DNA from: Larkinella punicea
Lineage (GTDB): Bacteria > Bacteroidota > Bacteroidia > Cytophagales > Spirosomataceae
NCBI RefSeq assembly: GCF_003334855.1
Contig: NZ_QOWE01000027.1
Coordinates: forward strand, 62,001-126,000
Direction of reading: 5' to 3'
Length of the DNA: 64,000 nt
Position numbers and translations under genes: made by a program. Positions 42,139 through 51,700 of this stretch are shown one piece after another; the stretch's first letter is position 1, and every line of letters begins with the position of its first letter. The notes under the pieces were generated by a model. That model was given only the letters and a program-made list of their open reading frames with translations. It ran no database searches and was not told the origin of the DNA.

Positions 42139-43188
42139 TTACTGGCAACCCGGCCCGGAAATGACGATCTGGGCGTCGATCACCTTGTAGCTGGCTCCCA
42201 GCAGTTTACAAATGATGTTTAGTTTGTCGTACAGGTCTTCCTGTTCCAGAGAAGTAGTAATGAAGCAGTTACTCATCACCTCCTCGTCGTACACCACATC
42301 GACACCGTACGTTTTTTCAATGGCAGTCATCAGCACCGAGATCGGCGTGTTCTGAAACGTGAAGGTGGGGAGTTCGGCTTTCTGAACCAGCACAACCGGC
42401 TTTTCCACCAGCGTTTTCACCAGCCGGTGTTCCAGATCCAGGTAGGTTACCTGCTGGTTGGGCGTCAGGACCACGCCAATGGTTTCGGGGTCGGATTTGG
42501 TTTTGGCCACCGTCGCCAGCGTGGGGGAATACACCGACACGCGCCCCGTCCGTACCGAAACCGTAATGTTCCGGTTGGCCGCATTGGCTTTGATGCGAAA
42601 GCTGGTTCCTAATACTTTGGTAATCAAATCATTTGAATACACCAGAAACGGTTGGTGCGGATTTTTCTGAACCTCAAAAAATGCCTCGCCTGTCAGAGTA
42701 ACTTCCCGGTTCTGGCCGGTGAACGTGGCCGGATATCGGATTTTGCTGCCGGGTTCCAGGGTTACTACACTCTTGTCACTCAGGGTGATCCGCTCGGGAA
42801 GGGCCGAGGTGTTGGTCTTCTCAAGAAAGGCCGGTTTTGCATCCGAAATTTCGAACGGTTGTGTCGGTACGCTAGTCGTTTTCCAAATCTGAAAATACCA
42901 GCCGAGTCCCATCAATACCGCCAAAACTGCAGCGGCTGCCCAGTAAGGCCGGAAATGGATCTCCTTTACCGGTTTGTTTCTCAGCGTACGCTGGCTCAGA
43001 TCCTGCCAGTTTCGGGCCAGAAGTTGTTTTTTTTCATCAGCCGTGGCCGGCAATTCCACCTCCGCATCCAGCGACGCAAACCACTGGTCGATCAGTTCCC
43101 GCTCTTCGTCGGAGCAGTCGCCGTTCAGGTATTTGGCCAGCAATTCCTGGTATTTTGCGCTATCCATCGGGCTGAGTGGTTCGTTCAA
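42139..43188 (-). CDS. FecR-family anti-sigma factor (locus A)
   Basis: A 349-residue protein: cytosolic sigma-binding N-terminus (YQELLAKYLNGDCSDEERELI, Trp-containing), one membrane segment (YWAAAAVLAVLMGLGWYF), then the FecR domain (RITLSDKSVVTLEPGSKIRY, VTLTGEAFFEVQKN, VLGTSFRIKA) and a C-terminal DUF4974-type STN-like domain (FTFQNTPISVLMTAIEKTYGVDV). It transmits ligand occupancy of SusC to the sigma factor across the inner membrane. It sits 194 bases upstream of susC and 666 bases after the sigma gene, an unusually long gap filled by a repeat array. Confidence 0.94.
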   Translation of the reverse strand: MNEPLSPMDSAKYQELLAKYLNGDCSDEERELIDQWFASLDAEVELPATADEKKQLLARNWQDLSQRTLRNKPVKEIHFRPYWAAAAVLAVLMGLGWYFQIWKTTSVPTQPFEISDAKPAFLEKTNTSALPERITLSDKSVVTLEPGSKIRYPATFTGQNREVTLTGEAFFEVQKNPHQPFLVYSNDLITKVLGTSFRIKANAANRNITVSVRTGRVSVYSPTLATVAKTKSDPETIGVVLTPNQQVTYLDLEHRLVKTLVEKPVVLVQKAELPTFTFQNTPISVLMTAIEKTYGVDVVYDEEVMSNCFITTSLEQEDLYDKLNIICKLLGASYKVIDAQIVISGPGCQ

Positions 43189-43282
43189 AAGGCATAGACG
43201 AATACCACCGGAAAATCCCTAAGGTCAAACGCGATTTTTTTGAGATTTTTTCTTTTGACACCCATAAAAGCGATTGGGGTCC

Positions 43283-43834
43283 CTACAAAATGATTCATCC
43301 CTACGGAACGGATGGCGCAACCACATCCACACAAAATCAAAAAATCCCATAGAGATGGACCATTTTGTAGGAACAAGGATAAAATGAACCGTCCCTATGG
43401 GACTCATTCATTTACAAACGAACGCCTTTGCTACAAAATGAACCATCCCTACGGGACGGATGGCGCAACCACATTCACACAAAATCAAAACAATCCCGTA
43501 GGGATGCCCCGTTTTGTAGAAACCACATCCACAGGAAAATCAAACAATCCCGTAGGGATGCCCCGTTTTGTAGAAACCACATCCACAGGAAAAACCAAAC
43601 AATCCCGTAGGGATGGCCCATTTTGTTAGGAACAAGGATGAAATGAACCGTCCCTACGGGACTCATTCATTTACAAACGAACGCCTTTGCTACAAAATGA
43701 ACCATCCCTACGGGACGGATGACGCAACCACATTCACACAAACCCAAAAAAAATCCCGTAGGGATGACCCGTTTTGTAGAAACCGCACCCGCAAAAAACC
43801 AAAAACAATCCCGTAGGGATGGTTCATTTTGTAG
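43283..43834. repeat. Array of 11 palindromic ~27-bp units in both orientations
   Basis: The unit is about CTACAAAATGAACCATCCCT followed by ACGGGAT. Its core (CCCTACGGG or CCCGTAGGG) recurs at 43299, 43346, 43393, 43447, 43495, 43549, 43604, 43652, 43706, 43755 and 43810, so spacing is 47-55 bp. Five units point forward and six reverse. A ~110-bp block (43376-43488) is repeated at ~43635-43745. The spacers are themselves repeated (ACCACATCCACAGGAAAA), unlike CRISPR. The array lies between the sigma and FecR genes; no gene is evident in 43189-43854. Confidence 0.9.
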
Positions 43835-43848
43835 CAGGACCGACGTTT

Positions 43849-43862
43849 TGGGATTTAGGGGC
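43849..43862. repeat. Half copy of inverted repeat family 1, supplying the sigma stop codon
   Basis: TGGGATTTAGGGGC is one arm end of the family 1 repeat without its partner arm. On the minus strand it reads CCCCTAAATCCC, and the TAA inside is the stop codon of the locus A sigma factor gene. Confidence 0.7.
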
Positions 43863-44433
43863 AAAGGAAAAACACCACCCAAACCGCGACGAAATCGCGC
43901 AGGTTCTGGCGGAGAAAGGACGTGGAACGGGAAAGGTGGTATTCGATGGCTTTTTCGGACAGTTCCAGCCGCTGGGCAATTTCACGGATTGACAGTTGTT
44001 CAAACCGCCGAAGGATGAAGACCTCGCGGGTTTTCTCGGGAAGCTGCGCCAGCGTATTCTGAATGGCTTCCGTCAGATCGTTCAGTTGGACGGTTTCGGT
44101 GGTTGTAAACGTTTCGACCGGAAAAAACAACCGGAGTTGATCGAGATAGTGTTCTTCCAGAATGTTCCGGCGGATGTAATCCACCATCAGGTTTTTGAGC
44201 GTAATGCCCAGAAAAGCCGGCAAATTCAGAATTTTGAGCGAATCCCGTTTCTGCCAGAGCATCACAAATAGCTCCTGCGCCAGTTCTTCGGCTACTTCTT
44301 TCCGCCGGAGTTTGCGGTGGGCCACGACGTACATTTTATACCAATACCGCTCATACAACGCTCTGAAAGCCTGCTCATCATCGTTTCGGAGCAGGTCTAA
44401 CAATTCGGTATCGGTGAGTTTCTGGTAAGGCAT
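43855..44433 (-). CDS. ECF sigma-70 factor, FecI-like (locus A)
   Basis: A 192-residue sigma factor. Region 2: FRALYERYWYKMYVVAHRKL, EELAQELFVMLWQKRDSL and AFLGITLKNLMVDYIRRN. Region 4: LAQLPEKTREVFILRRFEQL, then SIREIAQRLELSEKAIEYHL as the helix-turn-helix. It ends FFLCP, where the stop codon is provided by a repeat half copy. With FecR and the STN-bearing SusC it forms a cell-surface signalling chain that switches on the locus when its glycan is present. Confidence 0.93.
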   Translation of the reverse strand: MPYQKLTDTELLDLLRNDDEQAFRALYERYWYKMYVVAHRKLRRKEVAEELAQELFVMLWQKRDSLKILNLPAFLGITLKNLMVDYIRRNILEEHYLDQLRLFFPVETFTTTETVQLNDLTEAIQNTLAQLPEKTREVFILRRFEQLSIREIAQRLELSEKAIEYHLSRSTSFLRQNLRDFVAVWVVFFLCP

Positions 44434-44556
44434 TCACACAGAGATTTATTATCAAAATTGTAACAAATCTCCAAATATTTCAAAATGTAGCGGGTTTTTA
44501 ATTTTTCAAGACCAGTTCTTTTTCCACGGAAACCCGCTAAACCTTTTTCATAACTA

Positions 44557-45915
44557 CTAGAAAACCTGATTCAGCTTCGCTTCGTAATAGGCCGGGATGA
44601 CTACAAAAAACCGCGACGTGTACAGTCGCTGCCAATCGTAATGCATCAGCGCACTTTTCAATTGCGGTTTATAACACTCGATTAACGCCTTATTGCCGGA
44701 CAAAAGCACCACCCAACAGGCAAACAGCGGTTCGCGCATGTGCTTGTCTTCATAGCCACGGGCCGGTGACAGCTTATTCCACTCCCGAACCTGCTTGAGC
44801 GCTACGTCGAGCGTCGTAGCAATGTCGGGCTGCGGTTTCCACAGATTATTCAAAAACCGCCAGTTTTCGGTAAACACCAGGTCGTGGGCGTTGTCAAAGT
44901 TTTTATACCTCGACAAATGCAGGGCGGCCCGTTCGGCTCCCGCTGTCAGGCCGTTCCGGAATTTTTCGCGCCGTTCGGGGTTGTCTTCCAGTTCGACCAA
45001 CGCCTTCAGCATGGCCTGTGAAATTCCGGTAATCCAGAATTCATTTTCGGTTTTGTTGCCTTTTTCCAGATTAACGGTTTCGTACGGAAGGCCAGCCGAA
45101 CACAATGCCAGCCGGTTCATCGAATCGCCTTCGGGAATCTCGTTCAACCGCTGGTGGTAGCCGTCCAGCCAGTGTTTGTTCTTCGTCACATCGTACAGCG
45201 CCCGGTAAATAAACACCAGCCGCACCGAAATCCGGCAGCCTTTGTCGGTCAGATTGCCGCGAAAACCGTAGCCAGCCCGGTCACACGGTAGTTGCCAGTT
45301 TGTTTTTTCCAGGGCCTTGCCCACCGATTCCATCAGATTGATCAGGCGTTTCTGTTCGGCCTGATCGGGAATGCCGCTTTTGATATACCGCCATAAACCG
45401 TAGAACCACGGCCCGGTCTGGTCGTCGGAACCGGCGACGTGGTGGCTCTTTCCATCGGTCGAAATGCCCCGCGCAATGAAACCGGGGACACGCCCGACGG
45501 TGGCCAGCAAAACCAGGCCATCGGCTACCTTGCGGGCTGCCAAAGCATCCTCTTTTTTACGGCTCAATTTCCAGCGATTGCAAAGGCCATCCAGGTAAAT
45601 CCCGTTGAAAAATGCCCCGTTTTCGATGGGCGACCACCACGACAGCCCATTCGGTTTATCCGACTGACATTCTTCCGGGGTTGGAATAAAATTGTTTCCA
45701 TCGCGACTGGCGTAATCGTACAGAATCCCGGTTTGCGGACTCATAAACCGCTTTTCAATTTCCTGACCCGCCCGTTCGATCTGCTGCCGGAGCGAATCAT
45801 CGGACGGCAAAACCGACTGGTTCTGGGCACAGGCGGGGAGAAAAAGCAGGAAGCCAATAACCGACAAACCCGTCGTAAAACCCACTTGAAAAGACTGGAT
45901 ACACTTTTTCATCAT
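44557..45915 (-). CDS. Secreted lipoprotein of unrecognised family, paralogue 1 (locus B)
   Basis: 452 residues from the ATG at 45915 (a second ATG follows at 45912). The frame runs back to 46098, but that part overlaps the neighbouring gene. A lipoprotein signal ends FLLFLPACAQ. Distinct motifs: LSWWSPIENGAFFNGIYLDG, GFIARGISTDG, GSDDQTGPWFYGLWRYIKSG and ENWRFLNNLWKPQPDIATTL. The mix of helices with aromatic and acidic motifs suggests an alpha/alpha-barrel, as in several glycosidases and lyases, but no known family is recognised. It is a clear paralogue of the gene just upstream (7-base gap) and the last gene of locus B. Confidence 0.75.
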   Translation of the reverse strand: MMKKCIQSFQVGFTTGLSVIGFLLFLPACAQNQSVLPSDDSLRQQIERAGQEIEKRFMSPQTGILYDYASRDGNNFIPTPEECQSDKPNGLSWWSPIENGAFFNGIYLDGLCNRWKLSRKKEDALAARKVADGLVLLATVGRVPGFIARGISTDGKSHHVAGSDDQTGPWFYGLWRYIKSGIPDQAEQKRLINLMESVGKALEKTNWQLPCDRAGYGFRGNLTDKGCRISVRLVFIYRALYDVTKNKHWLDGYHQRLNEIPEGDSMNRLALCSAGLPYETVNLEKGNKTENEFWITGISQAMLKALVELEDNPERREKFRNGLTAGAERAALHLSRYKNFDNAHDLVFTENWRFLNNLWKPQPDIATTLDVALKQVREWNKLSPARGYEDKHMREPLFACWVVLLSGNKALIECYKPQLKSALMHYDWQRLYTSRFFVVIPAYYEAKLNQVF

Positions 45916-45922
45916 AAACCGT

Positions 45923-47248
45923 TTACGGATGCTGAAGACGAAACCAGACGGCTTCGGCGGGGAAAAACTGGGAATAATAGAGCCGGTCAGGCCGAAAATG
46001 AGCCAGGGCACCCCGGATTTCGGCCCGATGCTGTTCCACCAGCTTCCGGTCGGGGGCCATCGTGACAATCCACGCCATCCAGAGCGGTTCGCGGACAAAG
46101 CCCAGCTCCTGATTTCGGCGCGGAGACAACTTCACCAGCTCATTCAACTCCGTTTGAGAAACGTCCAGCGCGTCCTGTTCGCTGCGTTGCGGTTTCCACC
46201 ACTGGTTCAAAACCCGCCAGTCGTGCAGAAAGGTTTTCTGATCGTTGTGATCGAATTGACGCCATAGACTGATCCCGCTGGCAGCACTGCGCGCACTGGC
46301 ATTCAGCCCGTCTTCATACGCTTTTCGCAGAACCGGGTCTTTCTCCATTTCCCAAAGCGCCCGCACATCCACGGTGCTCGACACGCCCGTCCAGCGAAAT
46401 TGCTTGGGAACGTCGAATTTCATGCCGTCCGCACAAATCTGGAGTCGGCTGCGTTTGGCCTCACCGCCCACTTCGCGGGCCGCTTTCTGATAGAGCTGGT
46501 CCCATTTGGCATCGCCGGTCAACTGATGCATCGCTTTCAGGATGAACAACAAGCGGGGGGCACCCTCCCAATTGAAGCTGGCAAACGAGTTCCGAAACCG
46601 CGCCGGAGAATACGACATGGTCGGCAACCGCCAGTGGTTCGCCAGTAACGCGTTGGCGACTTCCGCCATTTTGGCAATGATCTGCCGCCGTTCAGGCGGG
46701 TCGGGCATACCGGTATCGAGGTAACGCCAAAGTCCGTAAAACCAGGGCGACGTCTGATCGTTCGAGCCCATCGCCGGGGGCGTTTTGCCATCCGTCGCTA
46801 CTCCACGTCCGATAAAACCGGGGGTGTCGCCAATTGAAGCCAGGAACAAAAGACCCTGCGCCAGTCGCTTCGCCTTTTGCCGGTCGTCTTCATTCCGTCG
46901 GTGCATCCAACGCTGGCAAATGCCGTCCAGATACAAGCCATTAAACATCGAACCGTTTTCAGTCGGCGTCCACCAGCCCAGCGCGTTGGGTTTGTTTTCC
47001 CGAAACTCGGCCGCCGTCGGACGATCAAAGTGGCCGTTGAAATCCGCAAAATCGATCAGAATGGCATGTTCGTCGATAAACCGTCGCCAGATTTCCTGGT
47101 GCGCTTTTTCAACGTTCAGGCTATCGTTCGCTTCCAGTTGGCGGTTTTCTACTTCGGAAACCGTAACAGTTTTTAGCTGAAACGAACTGAATACCAGCAG
47201 GATCAATCCCGTAAAGCTTAAAACCGTTTTTTGCCGGAATTGCCTCAT
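45923..47248 (-). CDS. Secreted protein of unrecognised family, paralogue 2 (locus B)
   Basis: A 441-residue protein with a signal segment (LSFTGLILLVFSSFQL) and no lipobox. It shares with its neighbour LGWWTPTENGSMFNGLYLDG, GFIGRGVATDG, GSNDQTSPWFYGLWRYLDTG, DWRVLNQWWKPQ and a similar overall length, so the pair arose by tandem duplication. Possible catalytic acids are the Glu of PTENG and the Asp residues of YLDG and NDQT. A role in breaking down the glycan imported by the locus B SusC/SusD is inferred from position alone. Its ATG overlaps the susD stop (ATGA). Confidence 0.75.
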   Translation of the reverse strand: MRQFRQKTVLSFTGLILLVFSSFQLKTVTVSEVENRQLEANDSLNVEKAHQEIWRRFIDEHAILIDFADFNGHFDRPTAAEFRENKPNALGWWTPTENGSMFNGLYLDGICQRWMHRRNEDDRQKAKRLAQGLLFLASIGDTPGFIGRGVATDGKTPPAMGSNDQTSPWFYGLWRYLDTGMPDPPERRQIIAKMAEVANALLANHWRLPTMSYSPARFRNSFASFNWEGAPRLLFILKAMHQLTGDAKWDQLYQKAAREVGGEAKRSRLQICADGMKFDVPKQFRWTGVSSTVDVRALWEMEKDPVLRKAYEDGLNASARSAASGISLWRQFDHNDQKTFLHDWRVLNQWWKPQRSEQDALDVSQTELNELVKLSPRRNQELGFVREPLWMAWIVTMAPDRKLVEQHRAEIRGALAHFRPDRLYYSQFFPAEAVWFRLQHP

Positions 47249-48741
47249 TTCCAGTCCGGGTTTTGTTCCAGTTTGGGATTCGCCCGGATTTCATCCAGCG
47301 GAATCGGGTAATACCGGTGTTTCGGCTGGGGGGCGCGGGTTGGATACACTTCGTTGACCGCTTTCGGAATCACCGTCAGAAACGTATTGGTGCGGGTCAG
47401 GTCGTACCAGCGGTCGCCTTCGGCGAAAAACTCCCAGCTCCGTTCCTGCAAAACCGCCCGGATAAAATCATCTTTGCTCAGCCCAGGCTGGAGATTGGCC
47501 AGCCCCGCCCGGTTTCGAATCGCGTTGATGTACTGGTAGGCCGTTGCCGTCGGGCCGTTCAGCCGGGCTTCCGCTTCCGACGCAATCAGGTACAAATCCG
47601 CCAGCCGCAGCATCGGTACGTTATTTCGTCCTTTTGCGCCGACTGAGTTTCGATCCATGTATTTTTTGATCAGCACGCCTTTCACGGTATAGGGCGTAAT
47701 TTCCTTCTGCGGAACCACTTTCCCCGCGACACTGACGAAGCTGGTGTCCAGTAATTGCCGCCGTTTGTCGGTGGGGCTAAACGAATCGAAAAACGCCTGG
47801 AAGGCAAAAATGGAGCCGAACGTCGTGTTTCCGTAATCCCGGCTGGCGCTGTTGGCGGGTCCGCAGAATCCCATCAACGTCGTGCCGCGCGCCCGGGTGG
47901 CGTTATCGCCTTCAAAAGCAAACATGTTTTCCTGCCGGGCCGCATCCTCTTTTTCGACGTCGAACACATCCAGTACATTCGGCATCAACGTGTATTTTCC
48001 GGAATTAATGACCTCGATTGATTTTGTTTTGGCGGTTGTCCAGTCTTCAGCGTACAATGCCGCTTTGGCATACAGCCCGATGGCGACTTCTTTGGAAGCC
48101 CGCCCTTTGATCGTGGAAGCCACATACGATGGCAGTCTGGCAATGGCATCCTCCAGGTCCTTGAAAATCTGTTTATAGACCTCGGCTTTGGGACTTTTCG
48201 CCACCAGCGCGTCCGATTCACTCTGGCTGGGTGAGGTCCGGATGACGACGTCTCCGAAGTTTTTCGTCAATGTAAAATGATAGAACGCCCGCAGGAACAG
48301 CGCTTCGCCCACAATGGCATTCCGGCGGTTGGTTTCCATCCCGATGGCTGGCACCCGGTCGATCACCCAGTTGGCGTTCTCGATGCCTTTGTAACAAAAC
48401 TGCCATAAACCGTAGGGGCTTTCGGCGGTCCGGCCAAAGCTTTTCGGCCCCGAATAGTCAGTATCGTAGCTGTAGACGGCAAAGACATTGCGCCCCACCA
48501 CCGGTTTCACCCAGAGCTGGTCACCGGCAAAATCACCGGCAAAAACTATGGGTGCCTGGTCGAACAGGTCGTTGATCGACCCGTAAGCCGCTGTTAAAGC
48601 CGCTTCGGCATCCTGCGCACTTTTGTAAAAATTGGTCGTGATGACCGACGAATACACGGTTTCGTCTAATTCCTGGCAGGCACTGGAGCAGAAGCCCGCC
48701 AAAACCGCCACCAGAATGGATGTTGAAAAAGATCGTTTCAT
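47245..48741 (-). CDS. SusD/RagB-family lipoprotein (locus B)
   Basis: 498 residues from the ATG at 48741 (MKRSFSTSILVAVLAGFCSSACQ), which gives a lipoprotein signal with lipobox SSAC. SusD features: NFYKSAQDAEAALTAAYGSI, IVGEALFLRAFYHFTLTKNF, IFKDLEDAIARLP, and the C-terminal FIRAVLQERSWEFFAEGDRW with YYPIPLDEIRANPKLEQNPDW. It is not closely related to the SusD proteins of loci A and C, so this locus probably takes up a different glycan. Only ~20 bases separate it from susC, without the hairpin of the other loci. Confidence 0.95.
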   Translation of the reverse strand: MKRSFSTSILVAVLAGFCSSACQELDETVYSSVITTNFYKSAQDAEAALTAAYGSINDLFDQAPIVFAGDFAGDQLWVKPVVGRNVFAVYSYDTDYSGPKSFGRTAESPYGLWQFCYKGIENANWVIDRVPAIGMETNRRNAIVGEALFLRAFYHFTLTKNFGDVVIRTSPSQSESDALVAKSPKAEVYKQIFKDLEDAIARLPSYVASTIKGRASKEVAIGLYAKAALYAEDWTTAKTKSIEVINSGKYTLMPNVLDVFDVEKEDAARQENMFAFEGDNATRARGTTLMGFCGPANSASRDYGNTTFGSIFAFQAFFDSFSPTDKRRQLLDTSFVSVAGKVVPQKEITPYTVKGVLIKKYMDRNSVGAKGRNNVPMLRLADLYLIASEAEARLNGPTATAYQYINAIRNRAGLANLQPGLSKDDFIRAVLQERSWEFFAEGDRWYDLTRTNTFLTVIPKAVNEVYPTRAPQPKHRYYPIPLDEIRANPKLEQNPDWK

Positions 48742-48761
48742 GAAAGTCAGGGAGTTTAGGA

Positions 48762-51700
48762 TCAAAATGTACACTGAAGACCCACTACGTACGATTTGGC
48801 CGCCGGGTACGTACCGTTGTCGTAAAACAGCGCGTTGGCACTCCCGTAGTTATTGGATTCGGGGTCCCATCCCTGGTATTTGGTCAGCGTAAAAAGGTTG
48901 TTTCCAGCCACATACACCCGAATACCTTTGGTGAATTTGACGCGGGGAAGGTTGTAGGCCAGCGTTAAGTTCTTGACCCGGATGTACGAATTGTCTTCCA
49001 CCCAGCGATCGCCCACCGGCAGGTTCGTGCCCTGCGCCGGTTTGACGTACTCGTTGTTGGGATTGGTGGCCGACCAGCGGTTGGCCGTCCCCTCCAGCAG
49101 GTTGACCTGACCGGATGGCGTTTCGAACGTAAAGCGGAACCCGTTGAACAGCCGACTTCCCTGCACGCCCTGCACAAAACCGCTCAGTTCAAAATTCCTG
49201 TATTTCACCAGCGTGGAAAACCCGAAAAAGTACTTGGGCTGCGCATTGCCGACGATCACCTGATCGTCCGTGCTGATTCTGCCATCGCCGTTGACATCCT
49301 TGATTTTAAAGCCGCCCGTCCGCGCGTCGTAACCGGGGAGAAAGGTTTCGCCGGTCTGGTTGATGCCGTCCAGCATATACGTCCGGTAGATGCCCAGCGG
49401 TTGCCCGACTTTCAAAATGGAATAACTCGACAGCGCAATTTCGTTCTGAATACCGTCCAGCGCCAGCACCTTGTTTTTGTTGAAGGTGATGTTTCCCGAG
49501 GCTTCCCACTTGACCGCGCCCGTCAGAATCTTGCCACTCAGAGCCAGTTCCAGCCCCTTGTTCTGAATCGAACCGTAGTTTCCCGTGATCGTCGTGTAGC
49601 CCGACGACATCGGCAAGGCTTTGGTAAAGAGCAGGTTATCGGTCCGTTTGTGGTAATAATCAGCGACGACAGTCAGCCGGTTATTGAGAAAAGACACATC
49701 CAGCCCAATGTCGAGTTGTGTCGCTTGTTCCCACTTCAAATCCGGGTTCGCAATCCCGCTCGGGTTGATACCGGTTTGGGTTATATTGTTGAAATTGTAG
49801 TTGTAACCCTGCCCGCTCACCGTCGCCAGCGACTGGTACGGCCCGATGGCCCCCGCGTTTCCGGTGACGCCGTAACTCGCCCGGAGTTTGAGGTCGCTGA
49901 CGAATTTGACGGGCTTCATAAATTCTTCCTCGATGATCCGCCAGGCCGCCGACACCGCCGGAAAAAAACCGTATTTGTTGTTCGCGCCAAATTTGCTGGA
50001 GCCATCCACCCGACCCGTCAGATCCAGAAAATACCGGTCTTTAAACCCGTATCCCACCCGCCCCAGCCACGAGCTCAGGCTGCTTTTATTCCGGAAGCTC
50101 GACAGCGCATATACCGTGGCATTGGCCGTCGACCAGTTTTCGGTGAAGTCGTTCCCGAAACCGGATGCCGTCTGGTTATTATTCTGCAAAATATCCGATT
50201 GCGTCGCGTACACCACGGTCGCATTGAGCGTATGGTATTGACCGAACTGGGTTTTGTAGGTTAGGATGCTTTCGTGCAGCAAGGTTCGGGCGTAGCTGCT
50301 GTTGTTACTGGCCGACCCGTTCACGGCGTTGGGATTATTCAGCGAAATCGAGTCGACAATGGAGCGGGGCGAATACTGTTCCTGCAAACTATTTGACAGA
50401 TCGGCGTTGAGGCTGGCGCGGTAAGTCAGTCCTTTGAGGAGCATCACTTCGAGGTACAGATTCCCCAGAAACCGGTTCCCGCTGGTATAATTTTTCTTCG
50501 CCAGTTCGCCCATCGGATTGACGGTTTCCCGGTAGCGTCCATTGAACTGATCGGCAAAGGAATACACGCTGCCGTCCGGTCGGAAAGGGCGCAAGGTGGG
50601 CGGAGCCGCCACGGCCCGGCCCAGAATCCCTTCGCGCGCGCTCGTCACATTTACGCCAGTTCCGCCCGCATTCACCCGGTTTTCGCCCGTTGCGGTATAA
50701 TACAGACTGGTACCGACCTTCACCCGCTCACTGATCCGGTGGTCGATGTTGGCCCGGAGCGCATACCGTTCGTAATCCGTCTTTTTGATGATGCCTTCCT
50801 GGCTAAAATAATTTGCACCGAGCGCAATCTGGGTTTTGTTCGTGCCGGTGTTCACCGAGAGCTGGTGGTTCTGAATCATCGCCTGGCGAAAAATCAAATC
50901 CAGGTAATTGGTTCCGGCCCCCACCGCATCCGGATTGGGATAGACGACCGTGGGGCTGTAGGTGGCATTTTCCAACTGGGCAAACTGCGTCGCATTCAGA
51001 ATGCCCAGTTTCCGGGTGGTTTCCTGCTGACCGATGTAGCCGTCGTACGAAACGTTCGTCACCCCATCTTTGCCGCGTTTGGTCGTGATCAACACCACGC
51101 CGTTGGCCGCTCTGGCCCCGTAAATGGCGGTTGCAGCCGCGTCTTTCAGCACTTCTACCGATTCAATGTCCGAGGGATTGATCTGGGAAAGCGGATTAGC
51201 CGCATTGACGCCCGACGAAGCCGAAATCTGAATGCCGTCGATCACATACAGCGGTTCCGACGTTCCGTTGATGGAGTTCGTCCCCCGGATGCGCACGCTG
51301 ATGTTGCCTCCGGGCGTTCCCGAATTTTGCCGCATGTCCAGCCCGCTCACGCGCCCCTGAAGCCCCTGCGCCAGATTGGCCACCGGCGTCGCTTTCAATT
51401 CCTCGGCTTTGACGGAGGCAATGGCTCCGGTCAGCGAGCTTTTGGTTCGGGTGCCGTAGCCGACAACGACCACTTCGCCCAACGCCTTGGTATCGGGAGC
51501 CAGCCGGACGTCGATAAGCGTACGGTTTCCGACCGCAACTTCCTGATTTAGATACCCGACGAAGGAAAAAATCAAAATCACATCGCCGGTTGGAATGCTG
51601 AGTTTAAACTTTCCGTCGGCATCCGTCGTGGTTCCCCGCGTCGTGTTTTTGATAACAATGCTGACGCCCGGCAGCCCTTCACCGGTTTCGCTGGTGACGG

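Noticed and set aside
43312-43816. Short frames reading NNPVGMPRFVETTSTGK-type peptides
   Set aside because: They are translations of the palindromic array units and have no independent coding evidence.
43283-43834. Possible CRISPR array (regular ~50-bp period)
   Set aside because: Units occur in both orientations, differ from one another, and the sequences between them are themselves repeated; no cas genes are nearby.
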